Positions 1 to 5,924 of a stretch of DNA of 5,924 bases are shown piece after piece (position 1 is the stretch's first letter; each line of letters opens with the position of its first letter). Made by a program: the position numbers and the translations under genes. Source of the DNA: Bacteroidales bacterium. Its GTDB lineage: Bacteria > Bacteroidota > Bacteroidia > Bacteroidales > UBA12077. The stretch is from NCBI GenBank assembly GCA_030156305.1, contig JASGMZ010000188.1, forward strand, positions 1 through 5,924, read 5' to 3'. A model generated the notes under the pieces. It was not told the DNA's origin. It did not search any database and worked only from the letters and a program-made list of their open reading frames with translations.

Positions 1-69
1 GCAGGCAGGAAATGAAGCAATCTCTTGATATTAAAACAGATTGCTTCGTCGTTCCTCCTCGCAATGACG
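1..69. repeat. Right-hand part of a dispersed palindromic intergenic repeat
   Basis: This is a short structured repeat cut by the window start. Bases 14-23 (gaagcaatct) are the exact reverse complement of 38-47 (agattgcttc), giving a 10-bp stem with a 14-base loop. The outer end at 59-69 (tcgcaatgacg) is the reverse complement of 5869-5879 at the other end of the window, so a complete copy would carry 11-bp terminal inverted repeats. Bases 1-30 are identical to 5895-5924. It resembles the widespread family of non-coding intergenic repeats built from CGTCATTGCGA and GAAGCAATCT blocks that occurs in many bacterial genomes; that resemblance is from memory. There is no open reading frame in it. 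The bases from 70 to 229 hold no gene that I can support. Confidence 0.8.
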
Positions 70-229
70 TGGTAAAAAGTTTAGTTTATAACCATTTGTA
101 GTATAACACCATTGTCGTTGAAACATCCATGCACTGAAGTTCACAAAAAGGAATGAATATAGCCTTAAAAAAGAACATTACACTTATCAAGATAAGAAAA
201 AATTCTTTATCTTAATTTATAGAAGTCCC

Positions 230-2707
230 CTAAAATTTTGCCGTTAGCTTAAAATTAAACCTGCGGGAGGTAAGATAATTGGGCACAGCATATTGGCTTG
301 CTTGTCCGGTTTGATTACCAACCGTTTTAATCCACATATACGATATCGTATTATTGATATCTAAAAGATTAAAGATTTCAAAACTTAACCACATATCCTT
401 AAAAACATTTAAGATATTTCCTTTATTAAATTCTTTTGATTCGCTGATTAAAACTTTTGAAAAACCAATATCAACCCGTTTGTAGGGTTTCATTCTAAAA
501 ACCTGGTCGTACCGGTCTTTATTGGGAGAAGTAAACGGAAGCCTGCTCCCATAATGTAAACTCAGGTTCATTTTATAGGATGGGTTCATGGGCAGGTAAT
601 CCTGAAAGAAAAGGCTTACGTTAAACAGCTGATCGGTAGGCCGTGGATAATAACCGGGTTCAATTTTATCTCCATCAATATTATAATAAAAATCTCCATC
701 AATATCTTCCTGGGTTTGCATAAGCGATAAACTTGCCCACGATTCGATTCCTTTTACAAACTCCCCGTTAATTTTCATATCCAATCCTACGGCATAACCA
801 TGGGCCATATTCTGTGCCGAATAATCGATATGTACATTATCAATTTTATACGGTATTAAATCATTTAAAATTTTATAGTATACTTCAGTAGTAAGCTTAA
901 AAGGCCTTTCCCAGGCTAAAAAATGGTAATCATTCCCTAACACAAAATGTATAGATTTTTGAGATTTTATGTCTGGATTAATTGTGCCCTCATAATTTTT
1001 AATCTCTTTGTAAAAAGGAGGTTGATAATAAAAACCGGAGGCAAAACGGAAAATCATATCTTTTTCCCAATCGGGTTTGTAAGAAACCGATAATCTTGGG
1101 GTGACAATAAACTCCCGGTTAAAATCCCAATACTGAAAACGGACACCCCCATTAATAAACAATTCTGCATTATTCATTAATTTATGCTGGTAAGTATCCT
1201 GAATGTAGCCGGCCAGGCGGTTTGTATGAAGTGTATTTTTTGCATGAGCTGTCTCGTATAATTCAATCGATTCGCCATTGTAGGGTAACGAATATCCTGC
1301 TGAATCGAGCATCTTCCACTGGTTTATTTTATCGTCAATTAATTCAACATTATATTTTAATCCCCACCGTAATTTATGGTTTCCTTTGTAATATCCGCCT
1401 TTAAAAGCTGTTGAATACACATTAGCTGTAAGATAATTCCGGGCATGATTTAAAAAGGTACCGATACCTATATTCATAATACTGTCGCCATACGTTTCAG
1501 AGCCAATCGTATTGTCCAGTTCATTTAAATAGTACTGTCCTAAAATGTCATAAGTTTCCTGCTCAAGCGTTTGGAAAGCTGACAAAATAAGTTTTAGGGA
1601 TAAATTTTCATTAGGATGATAATTGGCTGTAAAAGCTCCCAGGTATGTTTCAAATTTATCCAATTCGTTTCCATCGTAATAAATACGTAAGCTTAATGCA
1701 TTATCAATGGTTCCAAAAGATGTTTCACGGCTTTCGGGCATAAACCGATAGCTGTTTAAGGCATAGTTGCCTAAAAAATCAAAATCTAAGTATCGATTTA
1801 CTTTATAGGTAAAATAAGCTTGTAGATCATAAAACTGAGGGTTATAATTTCCTTCCGTCTCCAGTGTATTTAAAATATATTTTGATGTTTTATAGCGAAA
1901 TCCTGTATTGTATGTAAATTTCCCATTTTTAGAAATATCTTCTACATGGGCACTCCCGCCCAATAAACTCATAGAAACTGTTCCGGAAAATTCTACCGGT
2001 TTATTATACCGGATATCCAAAACCGATGACATTTTATCACCAAATCGGGTTTCAAACCCTCCGGATGAAAATTGAATGGAAGAAACCATATCAGAATTCA
2101 GGAAACTCATTCCTTCCTGTTGGCCAGAACGTATTAAAAGAGGCCTGTAAATTTCAATATCATTTACATAAACCAGGTTTTCGTCGTAGTTCCCTCCACG
2201 TACAGAATATTGTGAACTCAACTCTGTATTCGAAGAAACTCCCGGCAAAGTTTTAATAATAGATTCTAAATTACCAGATATATCAGGATTTAATTGAATA
2301 TCTTTCATTTCAATTTTTACGAGGTTATTTTCCGGAGACATTTCGCCAACAATAGCAACTTCATCAATATCACTCACTAAAATATTGAGTACAATATTTA
2401 ATTCTTTTATTGTATCTTTTTCATAGTTTATTTTAAACTCACGTGTTTCAAAACCAATACAACTAACCTGAATTAGCACATCACGATGGGCAGGAATAGT
2501 TAAAAGATAAGAGCCATCTTTTTGAGAAATAACACCGGTATTATTTGACATATTGCGGATGTGTGCTTCGCTTACAGGATTTCCTTCAGGATCTAATATT
2601 TTTCCTTTAAGTTCAACTAAATTTTGCGCATCCACATGCCACGATAAAATAAATAGTATAAAAAAAATTATATTTTTTATTAGAGGTTTTATCATTTTCT
2701 CGTTCAT
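230..2707 (-). CDS. TonB-dependent outer-membrane receptor with N-terminal carboxypeptidase-regulatory-like domain
   Basis: This 825-residue protein should be an outer-membrane beta-barrel importing an unknown ligand, energised by TonB-ExbBD. I chose the ATG at 2705-2707; a TTG lies directly before it and another ATG at 2693-2695 would also leave a signal peptide. Residues 1-27 form that signal: lysines, a hydrophobic core around 13-23, and likely cleavage after VDA. Residues 30-108 match a CarboxypepD_reg-like beta-sandwich, with DPEGNPV, a DGSY turn and the VSCIGFETRE block. IDEVAIVGE at 114-122 occupies the usual TonB-box position. The plug covers about 125-240 and includes SVRGG and the segment ending VYVNDIEIYRP. 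The rest is barrel, rich in aromatic alternating strands, and ends in phenylalanine (KLTAKF) as outer-membrane proteins do. It is shorter than typical SusC proteins and no SusD-like gene adjoins it, so a glycan-importing SusCD pair is not supported. The substrate cannot be read from the sequence. Confidence 0.93.
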   Translation of the reverse strand: MNEKMIKPLIKNIIFFILFILSWHVDAQNLVELKGKILDPEGNPVSEAHIRNMSNNTGVISQKDGSYLLTIPAHRDVLIQVSCIGFETREFKINYEKDTIKELNIVLNILVSDIDEVAIVGEMSPENNLVKIEMKDIQLNPDISGNLESIIKTLPGVSSNTELSSQYSVRGGNYDENLVYVNDIEIYRPLLIRSGQQEGMSFLNSDMVSSIQFSSGGFETRFGDKMSSVLDIRYNKPVEFSGTVSMSLLGGSAHVEDISKNGKFTYNTGFRYKTSKYILNTLETEGNYNPQFYDLQAYFTYKVNRYLDFDFLGNYALNSYRFMPESRETSFGTIDNALSLRIYYDGNELDKFETYLGAFTANYHPNENLSLKLILSAFQTLEQETYDILGQYYLNELDNTIGSETYGDSIMNIGIGTFLNHARNYLTANVYSTAFKGGYYKGNHKLRWGLKYNVELIDDKINQWKMLDSAGYSLPYNGESIELYETAHAKNTLHTNRLAGYIQDTYQHKLMNNAELFINGGVRFQYWDFNREFIVTPRLSVSYKPDWEKDMIFRFASGFYYQPPFYKEIKNYEGTINPDIKSQKSIHFVLGNDYHFLAWERPFKLTTEVYYKILNDLIPYKIDNVHIDYSAQNMAHGYAVGLDMKINGEFVKGIESWASLSLMQTQEDIDGDFYYNIDGDKIEPGYYPRPTDQLFNVSLFFQDYLPMNPSYKMNLSLHYGSRLPFTSPNKDRYDQVFRMKPYKRVDIGFSKVLISESKEFNKGNILNVFKDMWLSFEIFNLLDINNTISYMWIKTVGNQTGQASQYAVPNYLTSRRFNFKLTAKF

Positions 2708-2854
2708 CAATCAGAATAATAACCTGTAAAAACAGAATTTATTTCGTTTTAACCCAAAGAAAAAATTTTCTGTTAAGCTCGTGCAAAATATTATTCGTTT
2801 ATTATTAAAATAATTTCTAATTTTATTTTTTAGAAAAATACAAAAATAAGCACA
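2708..2854. promoter_or_regulatory. Divergent intergenic region between the receptor gene and yjbQ
   Basis: This 147-base AT-rich gap must hold the start signals of both divergent genes. Two short inverted repeats are visible: 2758-2771 (agaaaa, two-base centre, ttttct) and 2801-2814 (attatt, two-base centre, aataat). No complete TAnnTTTG element with a properly spaced upstream TTG is present for either strand, so I do not place promoters. The stretch before the yjbQ start (caaaaataagcaca) is A-rich without a Shine-Dalgarno sequence, as is usual in Bacteroidota. The inverted repeats could be binding sites, but dyads this simple also arise by chance in AT-rich DNA. Confidence 0.35.
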
Positions 2855-3265
2855 ATGATTGAGCAAAAAGAAATTATTTTACCTGCATTTAAACGAGGAT
2901 ATCATATTATTACCAATTATATTACACAACATCTCGGGCAATTGCCCGAAAAAGGCCTTTTACATCTTTTTATCAAACACACATCAGCAGCATTAACCAT
3001 CAATGAAAATGCAGACCCTTCGGTAACTGTTGATTTTGAAAATTTTATGAATCATTTAATCCCTGATGGAGATGCAATTTATTCACATACAATGGAAGGG
3101 CCTGATGATATGGCTGCTCATCTAAAATCATCTGCTTTTGGGCAATCGTTAACCATACCCATTACCAACTACAGGTTAAATCTTGGCACCTGGCAGGGAA
3201 TTTATTTATGTGAATTCAGAAACCATGCAAGCAGCAGGAAAGTTGTACTTACCATTTATTCTTAA
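2855..3265 (+). CDS. yjbQ: YjbQ/UPF0047 family protein (secondary thiamine-phosphate synthase family)
   Basis: The 136-residue product is a full-length member of the small, nearly universal YjbQ/UPF0047 family of soluble cytoplasmic proteins. Conserved blocks are in order: HTSAALTINENADPSV at 42-57, HTMEGPDDMAAH at 78-89, SLTIPITN at 98-105, LGTWQGIYLCEFR at 110-122 and a C-terminal SSRKVVLTIYS strand. The histidines at 42, 78 and 89 with the acidic residues of EGPDD form the family's presumed metal or active-site patch. The E. coli homologue has been reported to have weak thiamine-phosphate synthase activity, which gives the family its database name, but the physiological role is unsettled. 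One position differs from the usual EGPDDMPAH: alanine 87 replaces proline. It stands alone here, divergent from the receptor and 272 bases upstream of iorA, with no thiamine gene in view. The ATG at 2855 gives the family's standard N-terminus. Confidence 0.93.
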   Translation: MIEQKEIILPAFKRGYHIITNYITQHLGQLPEKGLLHLFIKHTSAALTINENADPSVTVDFENFMNHLIPDGDAIYSHTMEGPDDMAAHLKSSAFGQSLTIPITNYRLNLGTWQGIYLCEFRNHASSRKVVLTIYS

Positions 3266-3294
3266 AAAACATGTTTTACACAATCAATTTATTG

Positions 3295-3325
3295 TTGGTG
3301 TGTTTTTAAATTAGTGTTACCTTTG
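3295..3325 (+). promoter_or_regulatory. Candidate Bacteroidota-type promoter for the iorAB operon
   Basis: TTG at 3295-3297, a 20-base spacer and TAccTTTG at 3318-3325 fit the Bacteroidota primary sigma-factor consensus (TTG or TTTG at -33 and TAnnTTTG at -7). It is the only complete TAnnTTTG match I found in the gap between yjbQ and iorA. Transcription would start near 3331-3333 and leave an untranslated leader of roughly 205 bases. This is consensus matching by eye only. Confidence 0.45.
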
Positions 3326-3375
3326 TTGTACCAAAAAAATTGAATCAAAAAACAAATTAATTTGAAAATTAATAA

Positions 3376-3453
3376 AGTAATATATTACTACGTTATTGCT
3401 ATTCAGGTAGGTTACCTAAAACGTTTTGGGGGACTATAGTATTTCCTATCCCC
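3376..3453 (+). promoter_or_regulatory. Palindrome-rich leader region upstream of iorA
   Basis: Between the candidate promoter and iorA lies a cluster of short dyads: a perfect 14-bp palindrome agtaatatattact at 3376-3389, taggttaccta at 3408-3418 (5-bp arms around one base), aaaacgtttt at 3418-3427, and a G-run/C-run pair in which 3429-3433 (gggga) can pair with 3449-3453 (tcccc), with tag at 3437-3439 able to pair with cta at 3446-3448. With wobble, 3415-3420 can also pair with 3425-3430. They could be operators or leader-RNA structure controlling iorAB. No known riboswitch is recognisable and there is no T-run attenuator. The remaining bases up to 3537 are AT-rich and carry no gene. Confidence 0.3.
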
Positions 3454-3537
3454 TATTCAGATTTTTATAAATCAATAAATTTTTCTAACTTATCATCTTT
3501 AAATAGTTAAAAGATTAAAAACATAAATAATTATACT

Positions 3538-5154
3538 ATGCAAAAATTACTATTATTAGGAGACGAAGCGATTGCTCAGGGAGCACTTGATGGCGGGATA
3601 TCCGGTATTTATGCTTACCCGGGGACACCGTCAACAGAAATCACAGAATATGTTCAGGCATCAAAATATGCTGAGGAGAATAATATTCATAGCACCTGGT
3701 CAGCCAATGAAAAAACAGCTATGGAAGCTGCATTAGGAATGTCGTATGCAGGAAAGCGAGCCATGGTTTGTATGAAACATGTAGGATTAAATGTTGCTGC
3801 TGATGCCTTTATAAACTCAGCTATCACAGGTGTTAATGGAGGATTAATTGTTGTTGCAGCTGATGATCCTTCGATGCACTCATCGCAAAACGAGCAAGAT
3901 TCAAGGTTCTATGGTAAATTTGCCATGATACCTATTCTCGAACCTGTTAGTCAGCAAGAAGCTTACGAAATGGCTTACCATGGTTTCGAGTTATCGGAAA
4001 AATACAAACTTCCGGTATTATTAAGAATTACAACACGTTTAGCACACTCGCGTGCAGGTGTGCAAACCCTGGCACAAAAAGCACAAAATAACAACTCATT
4101 ACCCTCAGACCTTCGACAGTTTGTGCTTTTGCCAGCTATAGCAAAGAAAAATTATAAGAAATTAATCGGAATGCAAGCAGGGATTGAAGTTGCTTCAGAA
4201 GAATCAGCATTTAATCAATACATTGATGGAAAAGACCATCGTTTGGGAATAATTACAACAGGTATTGCTTATAATTATGTAATGGAGAACTTCCAGAATA
4301 AAGAACTTTCTCATCCGGTACTAAAAATCGGACAGTATCCTATTCCACGAAAGCAAGTGATGAAAATTGTTAACGAGTGCGAAAAAGTGCTTGTTATCGA
4401 AGAAGGTTACCCAGTTGTTGAAGAGATGCTAAAAGGTTATCAGGAAGCCGGGACACCAGTTACCGGAAAACTCGACGGTACTTTGCCACGCGATGGTGAA
4501 TTGAATCCAAATATTGTAGCCACTGCTTTAGGTTTAGAAACCGTAACTGACGAATCGATTCCTGAATTAGTAAAAAACCGTCCACCATCCTTGTGTGTAG
4601 GATGTGGCCATATTGAAGCATACAATGCGCTAAATCAAGCATTGGCTGATTATAGCGAAGGACGGGTTTTTTCTGATATCGGATGCTATACTTTAGGCGC
4701 GTTACCTCCACACAACGCCATCAATTCATGTGTTGATATGGGTGCTTCCATTACCATGGCTAAAGGAGCTGCCGATGCCGGAATGGTACCCTCTGTTGCT
4801 GTTATTGGAGACTCAACATTTACTCACTCGGGAATTACCGGCTTAATTGATTGTGTAAGCGAAAAATCACCGGTAACGATCATTATTTCTGATAATTTCA
4901 CTACAGCTATGACTGGAGGCCAGGATTCAAAAGCCTTAGGTAAAATTGAAGATATTTGTAAAGGTGTGGGTGTTGAGCCCGAACATATCAGAGTATTCAG
5001 GCCTACCAAGAAAAATTTAGATGAAATGATAGAAATCATGAAAGAAGAACTGGCTTACAACGGAGTATCCGTAATTGTACCACGAAGACAATGTATTCAA
5101 ACCATGAAAAATAAAAAGCTTGCAAAAAAGCTTGTTCAGTTAAATTTAAAATAA
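3538..5154 (+). CDS. iorA: Indolepyruvate ferredoxin oxidoreductase subunit alpha, short form without the C-terminal ferredoxin domain
   Basis: This 538-residue catalytic subunit, with IorB, converts indolepyruvate and related aryl pyruvates to aryl-acetyl-CoA, CO2 and reduced ferredoxin in the cytoplasm. The pyrimidine-binding domain (about 5-200) has GDEAIAQGAL, YPGTPSTE at 27-34, NEK with the likely cofactor-activating Glu58, MKHVGLN at 79-85 and the typical DDPSMHSSQNEQDSR block. A transketolase-C-like domain covers about 235-335. The pyrophosphate-binding domain (about 350-515) has LCVGCGH at 352-358, DIGCYTLG from 380, IGDSTF at 423-428 and DNFTTAMTGGQ at 452-462. Archaeal IorA runs to about 600-650 residues and ends in a two-cluster ferredoxin domain. 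Here the protein stops 19 residues after RRQC, at a clean TAA with no second CxxCxxC motif. Cys353, 356, 383 and 519 are suited to a single proximal [4Fe-4S] cluster. The ATG at 3538 starts right at the conserved N-terminus. iorB follows after 42 bases and is probably co-transcribed. Confidence 0.95.
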   Translation: MQKLLLLGDEAIAQGALDGGISGIYAYPGTPSTEITEYVQASKYAEENNIHSTWSANEKTAMEAALGMSYAGKRAMVCMKHVGLNVAADAFINSAITGVNGGLIVVAADDPSMHSSQNEQDSRFYGKFAMIPILEPVSQQEAYEMAYHGFELSEKYKLPVLLRITTRLAHSRAGVQTLAQKAQNNNSLPSDLRQFVLLPAIAKKNYKKLIGMQAGIEVASEESAFNQYIDGKDHRLGIITTGIAYNYVMENFQNKELSHPVLKIGQYPIPRKQVMKIVNECEKVLVIEEGYPVVEEMLKGYQEAGTPVTGKLDGTLPRDGELNPNIVATALGLETVTDESIPELVKNRPPSLCVGCGHIEAYNALNQALADYSEGRVFSDIGCYTLGALPPHNAINSCVDMGASITMAKGAADAGMVPSVAVIGDSTFTHSGITGLIDCVSEKSPVTIIISDNFTTAMTGGQDSKALGKIEDICKGVGVEPEHIRVFRPTKKNLDEMIEIMKEELAYNGVSVIVPRRQCIQTMKNKKLAKKLVQLNLK

Positions 5155-5196
5155 ACTACCATTTGTAGATTTTATTCATTGCAAAAAAATTAAACT

Positions 5197-5778
5197 ATGA
5201 AAACAGATATCGTTTTAGCAGGAGTTGGTGGACAGGGAATATTATCCATAGCTGCAACCATTGGTATGGCAGCCTTACATAATGATCTTTACATAAAACA
5301 AGCCGAGGTGCATGGAATGAGCCAGCGTGGCGGTGCCGTTCAGTCGCATATGCGCATTTCTGACAAAGAAATTGCTTCGGACTTAATTCCAATGGGCGCA
5401 GCAGATATTATTCTTTCGGTAGAACCGATGGAGTCGTTAAGATACCTTCCTTTTTTATCCAACGATGGGTGGTTGGTTACGAATATTACTCCATTTGTAA
5501 ATATTCCTGATTACCCGGAGAAAGAAACAATTTTAAACGAGATCAAAAAACGTAAAAATCATATTGCGATTGATGCCGACAGCATAGCAGCAGAAATTGG
5601 TTCTAAACGTTCATCAAACATCGTAATGCTGGGTGCGGCAAGTCCGTTTTTTAATATTCCTTTTGAAAGTTTCGAAGAAGGAATTCGTAAAATCTTTGGC
5701 CGTAAAGGCGAAGATATTGTCAATGTAAATTTAAAAGCCCTTAGTGCAGGAAGAGAATTTGCTGAGAAAAACAGATAA
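5197..5778 (+). CDS. iorB: Indolepyruvate ferredoxin oxidoreductase subunit beta
   Basis: The 193-residue product is the small subunit of the same enzyme and consists of a single pyruvate/ketoisovalerate oxidoreductase gamma-type domain, of normal length for IorB. Visible family motifs are the N-terminal strand and glycine loop GVGGQGI at 9-15, EVHGMSQRGGAVQSH at 37-51, and an EPMESLR segment near the middle; SSNIVMLGAAS closes the core before a helical C-terminus. In related 2-oxoacid oxidoreductases this domain contributes to coenzyme A binding and to assembly with the thiamine-binding subunit. It holds no iron-sulfur motif, so it does not supply the clusters missing from IorA. The ATG at 5197 is the natural start, with an A-rich stretch and no Shine-Dalgarno sequence before it. 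It is the last gene of the unit, closed by a strong terminator seven bases after the stop codon. Confidence 0.95.
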   Translation: MKTDIVLAGVGGQGILSIAATIGMAALHNDLYIKQAEVHGMSQRGGAVQSHMRISDKEIASDLIPMGAADIILSVEPMESLRYLPFLSNDGWLVTNITPFVNIPDYPEKETILNEIKKRKNHIAIDADSIAAEIGSKRSSNIVMLGAASPFFNIPFESFEEGIRKIFGRKGEDIVNVNLKALSAGREFAEKNR

Positions 5779-5784
5779 TATCAA

Positions 5785-5828
5785 ATAATAAAAAAGCCGA
5801 TTTTCAAAAAAATCGGCTTTTTTATTAT
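5785..5828. terminator. Rho-independent terminator after iorB, symmetrical
   Basis: Bases 5785-5804 and 5809-5828 are perfect reverse complements, a 20-bp stem closed by a four-base loop (caaa at 5805-5808). The core is agccgatttt paired with aaaatcggct, flanked by an A-run on the left and a T-run on the right. It therefore ends the iorAB transcript. Because it is symmetrical, it could also stop transcription entering from the right on the other strand. Confidence 0.93.
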
Positions 5829-5868
5829 ATACTGTGAGCGGGCATAATCTGAGCTTTTATTTCTTATT

Positions 5869-5924
5869 CGTCATTGCGAATGCCGTGCCTGCCGGCAGGC
5901 AGGAAATGAAGCAATCTCTTGATA
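5869..5924. repeat. Left-hand part of a dispersed palindromic intergenic repeat, same orientation as the copy at 1-69
   Basis: The repeat begins with cgtcattgcga at 5869-5879, the reverse complement of 59-69, and runs off the window end. Its last 30 bases (5895-5924) equal bases 1-30. A perfect 16-bp palindrome, tgcctgccggcaggca, occupies 5886-5901 and is much more GC-rich than its surroundings. Left part (56 bases) plus the right part seen at 31-69 (39 bases) would make an element of about 95 bases. It has no coding capacity. The 40 bases between the terminator and this repeat show nothing recognisable. Confidence 0.8.

Noticed and set aside
183..213. Overlapping inverted repeats (cttatc/gataag at 183-196 and an imperfect dyad at 189-213) downstream of the receptor stop codon, as a possible terminator.
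   Set aside because: The stem is almost all A-T, contains a bulge, and on the minus strand is not followed by a T-run. I cannot call it a terminator.
2841..2867. Minus-strand promoter for the receptor gene: TAnnTTTG as caaaaata at 2841-2848 with an upstream TTTG as caaa at 2864-2867.
   Set aside because: The spacer is only 15 bases against the usual 19-21, and the upstream box would lie inside yjbQ.
3266..3277. Perfect palindrome aaaacatgtttt directly after the yjbQ stop codon.
   Set aside because: It has no room for a loop, is A/T dominated and lacks a following T-run, so it is probably chance.
3278..3307. Imperfect hairpin (acac pairing with gtgt, caa with ttg) followed by five Ts after yjbQ, as a terminator.
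   Set aside because: Two internal mismatches leave only a weak stem, and it overlaps the upstream half of the better-supported iorA promoter candidate.
4440..5039. Open frames on the minus strand inside iorA and small plus-strand frames inside the receptor gene.
   Set aside because: They lie wholly within well-supported genes, show no recognisable family motif and no start signals, and are shadows of the real coding frames.
5156..5168. Short hairpin (ctac/gtag) between iorA and iorB; the 11-base string accatttgtag inside it also occurs at 91-101.
   Set aside because: A four-base stem and an 11-base AT-rich match are expected by chance, and nothing else is shared around them.
1..5924. CRISPR array, tRNA or rRNA gene, transposase, toxin-antitoxin or phage-defence genes.
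   Set aside because: I looked for them and saw no regularly spaced direct repeats, no RNA gene signature and no matching protein motifs.

Overview
This window looks like chromosomal DNA from an anaerobic or facultatively anaerobic member of the Bacteroidota, plausibly Bacteroidales or Marinilabiliales. I infer this from the AT-rich base composition, the absence of Shine-Dalgarno sequences before the start codons, a possible promoter with the Bacteroidota-type -7 element (TAnnTTTG), and an outer-membrane receptor with an N-terminal carboxypeptidase-regulatory-like domain ahead of its TonB plug. The placement rests on gene content and signals, not on a phylogenetic marker.

Layout: the left end (1-69) is part of a short palindromic intergenic repeat, followed by about 160 bases with no gene. 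A stand-alone TonB-dependent receptor on the minus strand fills 230-2707. Across a 147-base AT-rich divergent gap, a YjbQ/UPF0047 family gene (2855-3265) is read to the right. A 272-base gap with a candidate promoter and several palindromes leads to iorA (3538-5154). This is followed 42 bases later by iorB (5197-5778) and a very clear 20-bp-stem terminator (5785-5828). The right end (5869-5924) is again part of the short palindromic repeat.

How the genes work together: iorA and iorB encode the two subunits of indolepyruvate:ferredoxin oxidoreductase. This enzyme oxidatively decarboxylates aryl pyruvates, made by transamination of aromatic amino acids, to aryl-acetyl-CoA with reduction of ferredoxin; in strict anaerobes it may also run reductively. 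The IorA here ends just after the last cysteine of the thiamine-pyrophosphate domain and lacks the C-terminal ferredoxin-like domain of archaeal IorA, but four cysteines suitable for one proximal [4Fe-4S] cluster are present. The receptor and the YjbQ protein have no evident functional link to the oxidoreductase.

I see no strong case for an undescribed multi-gene system. The points most worth a second look are the 30-base sequence shared exactly by the first and last bases of the window (a contig-end, circularity or dispersed-repeat question), the second palindrome nested inside that repeat, the short IorA, and the palindrome-rich leader upstream of iorA.
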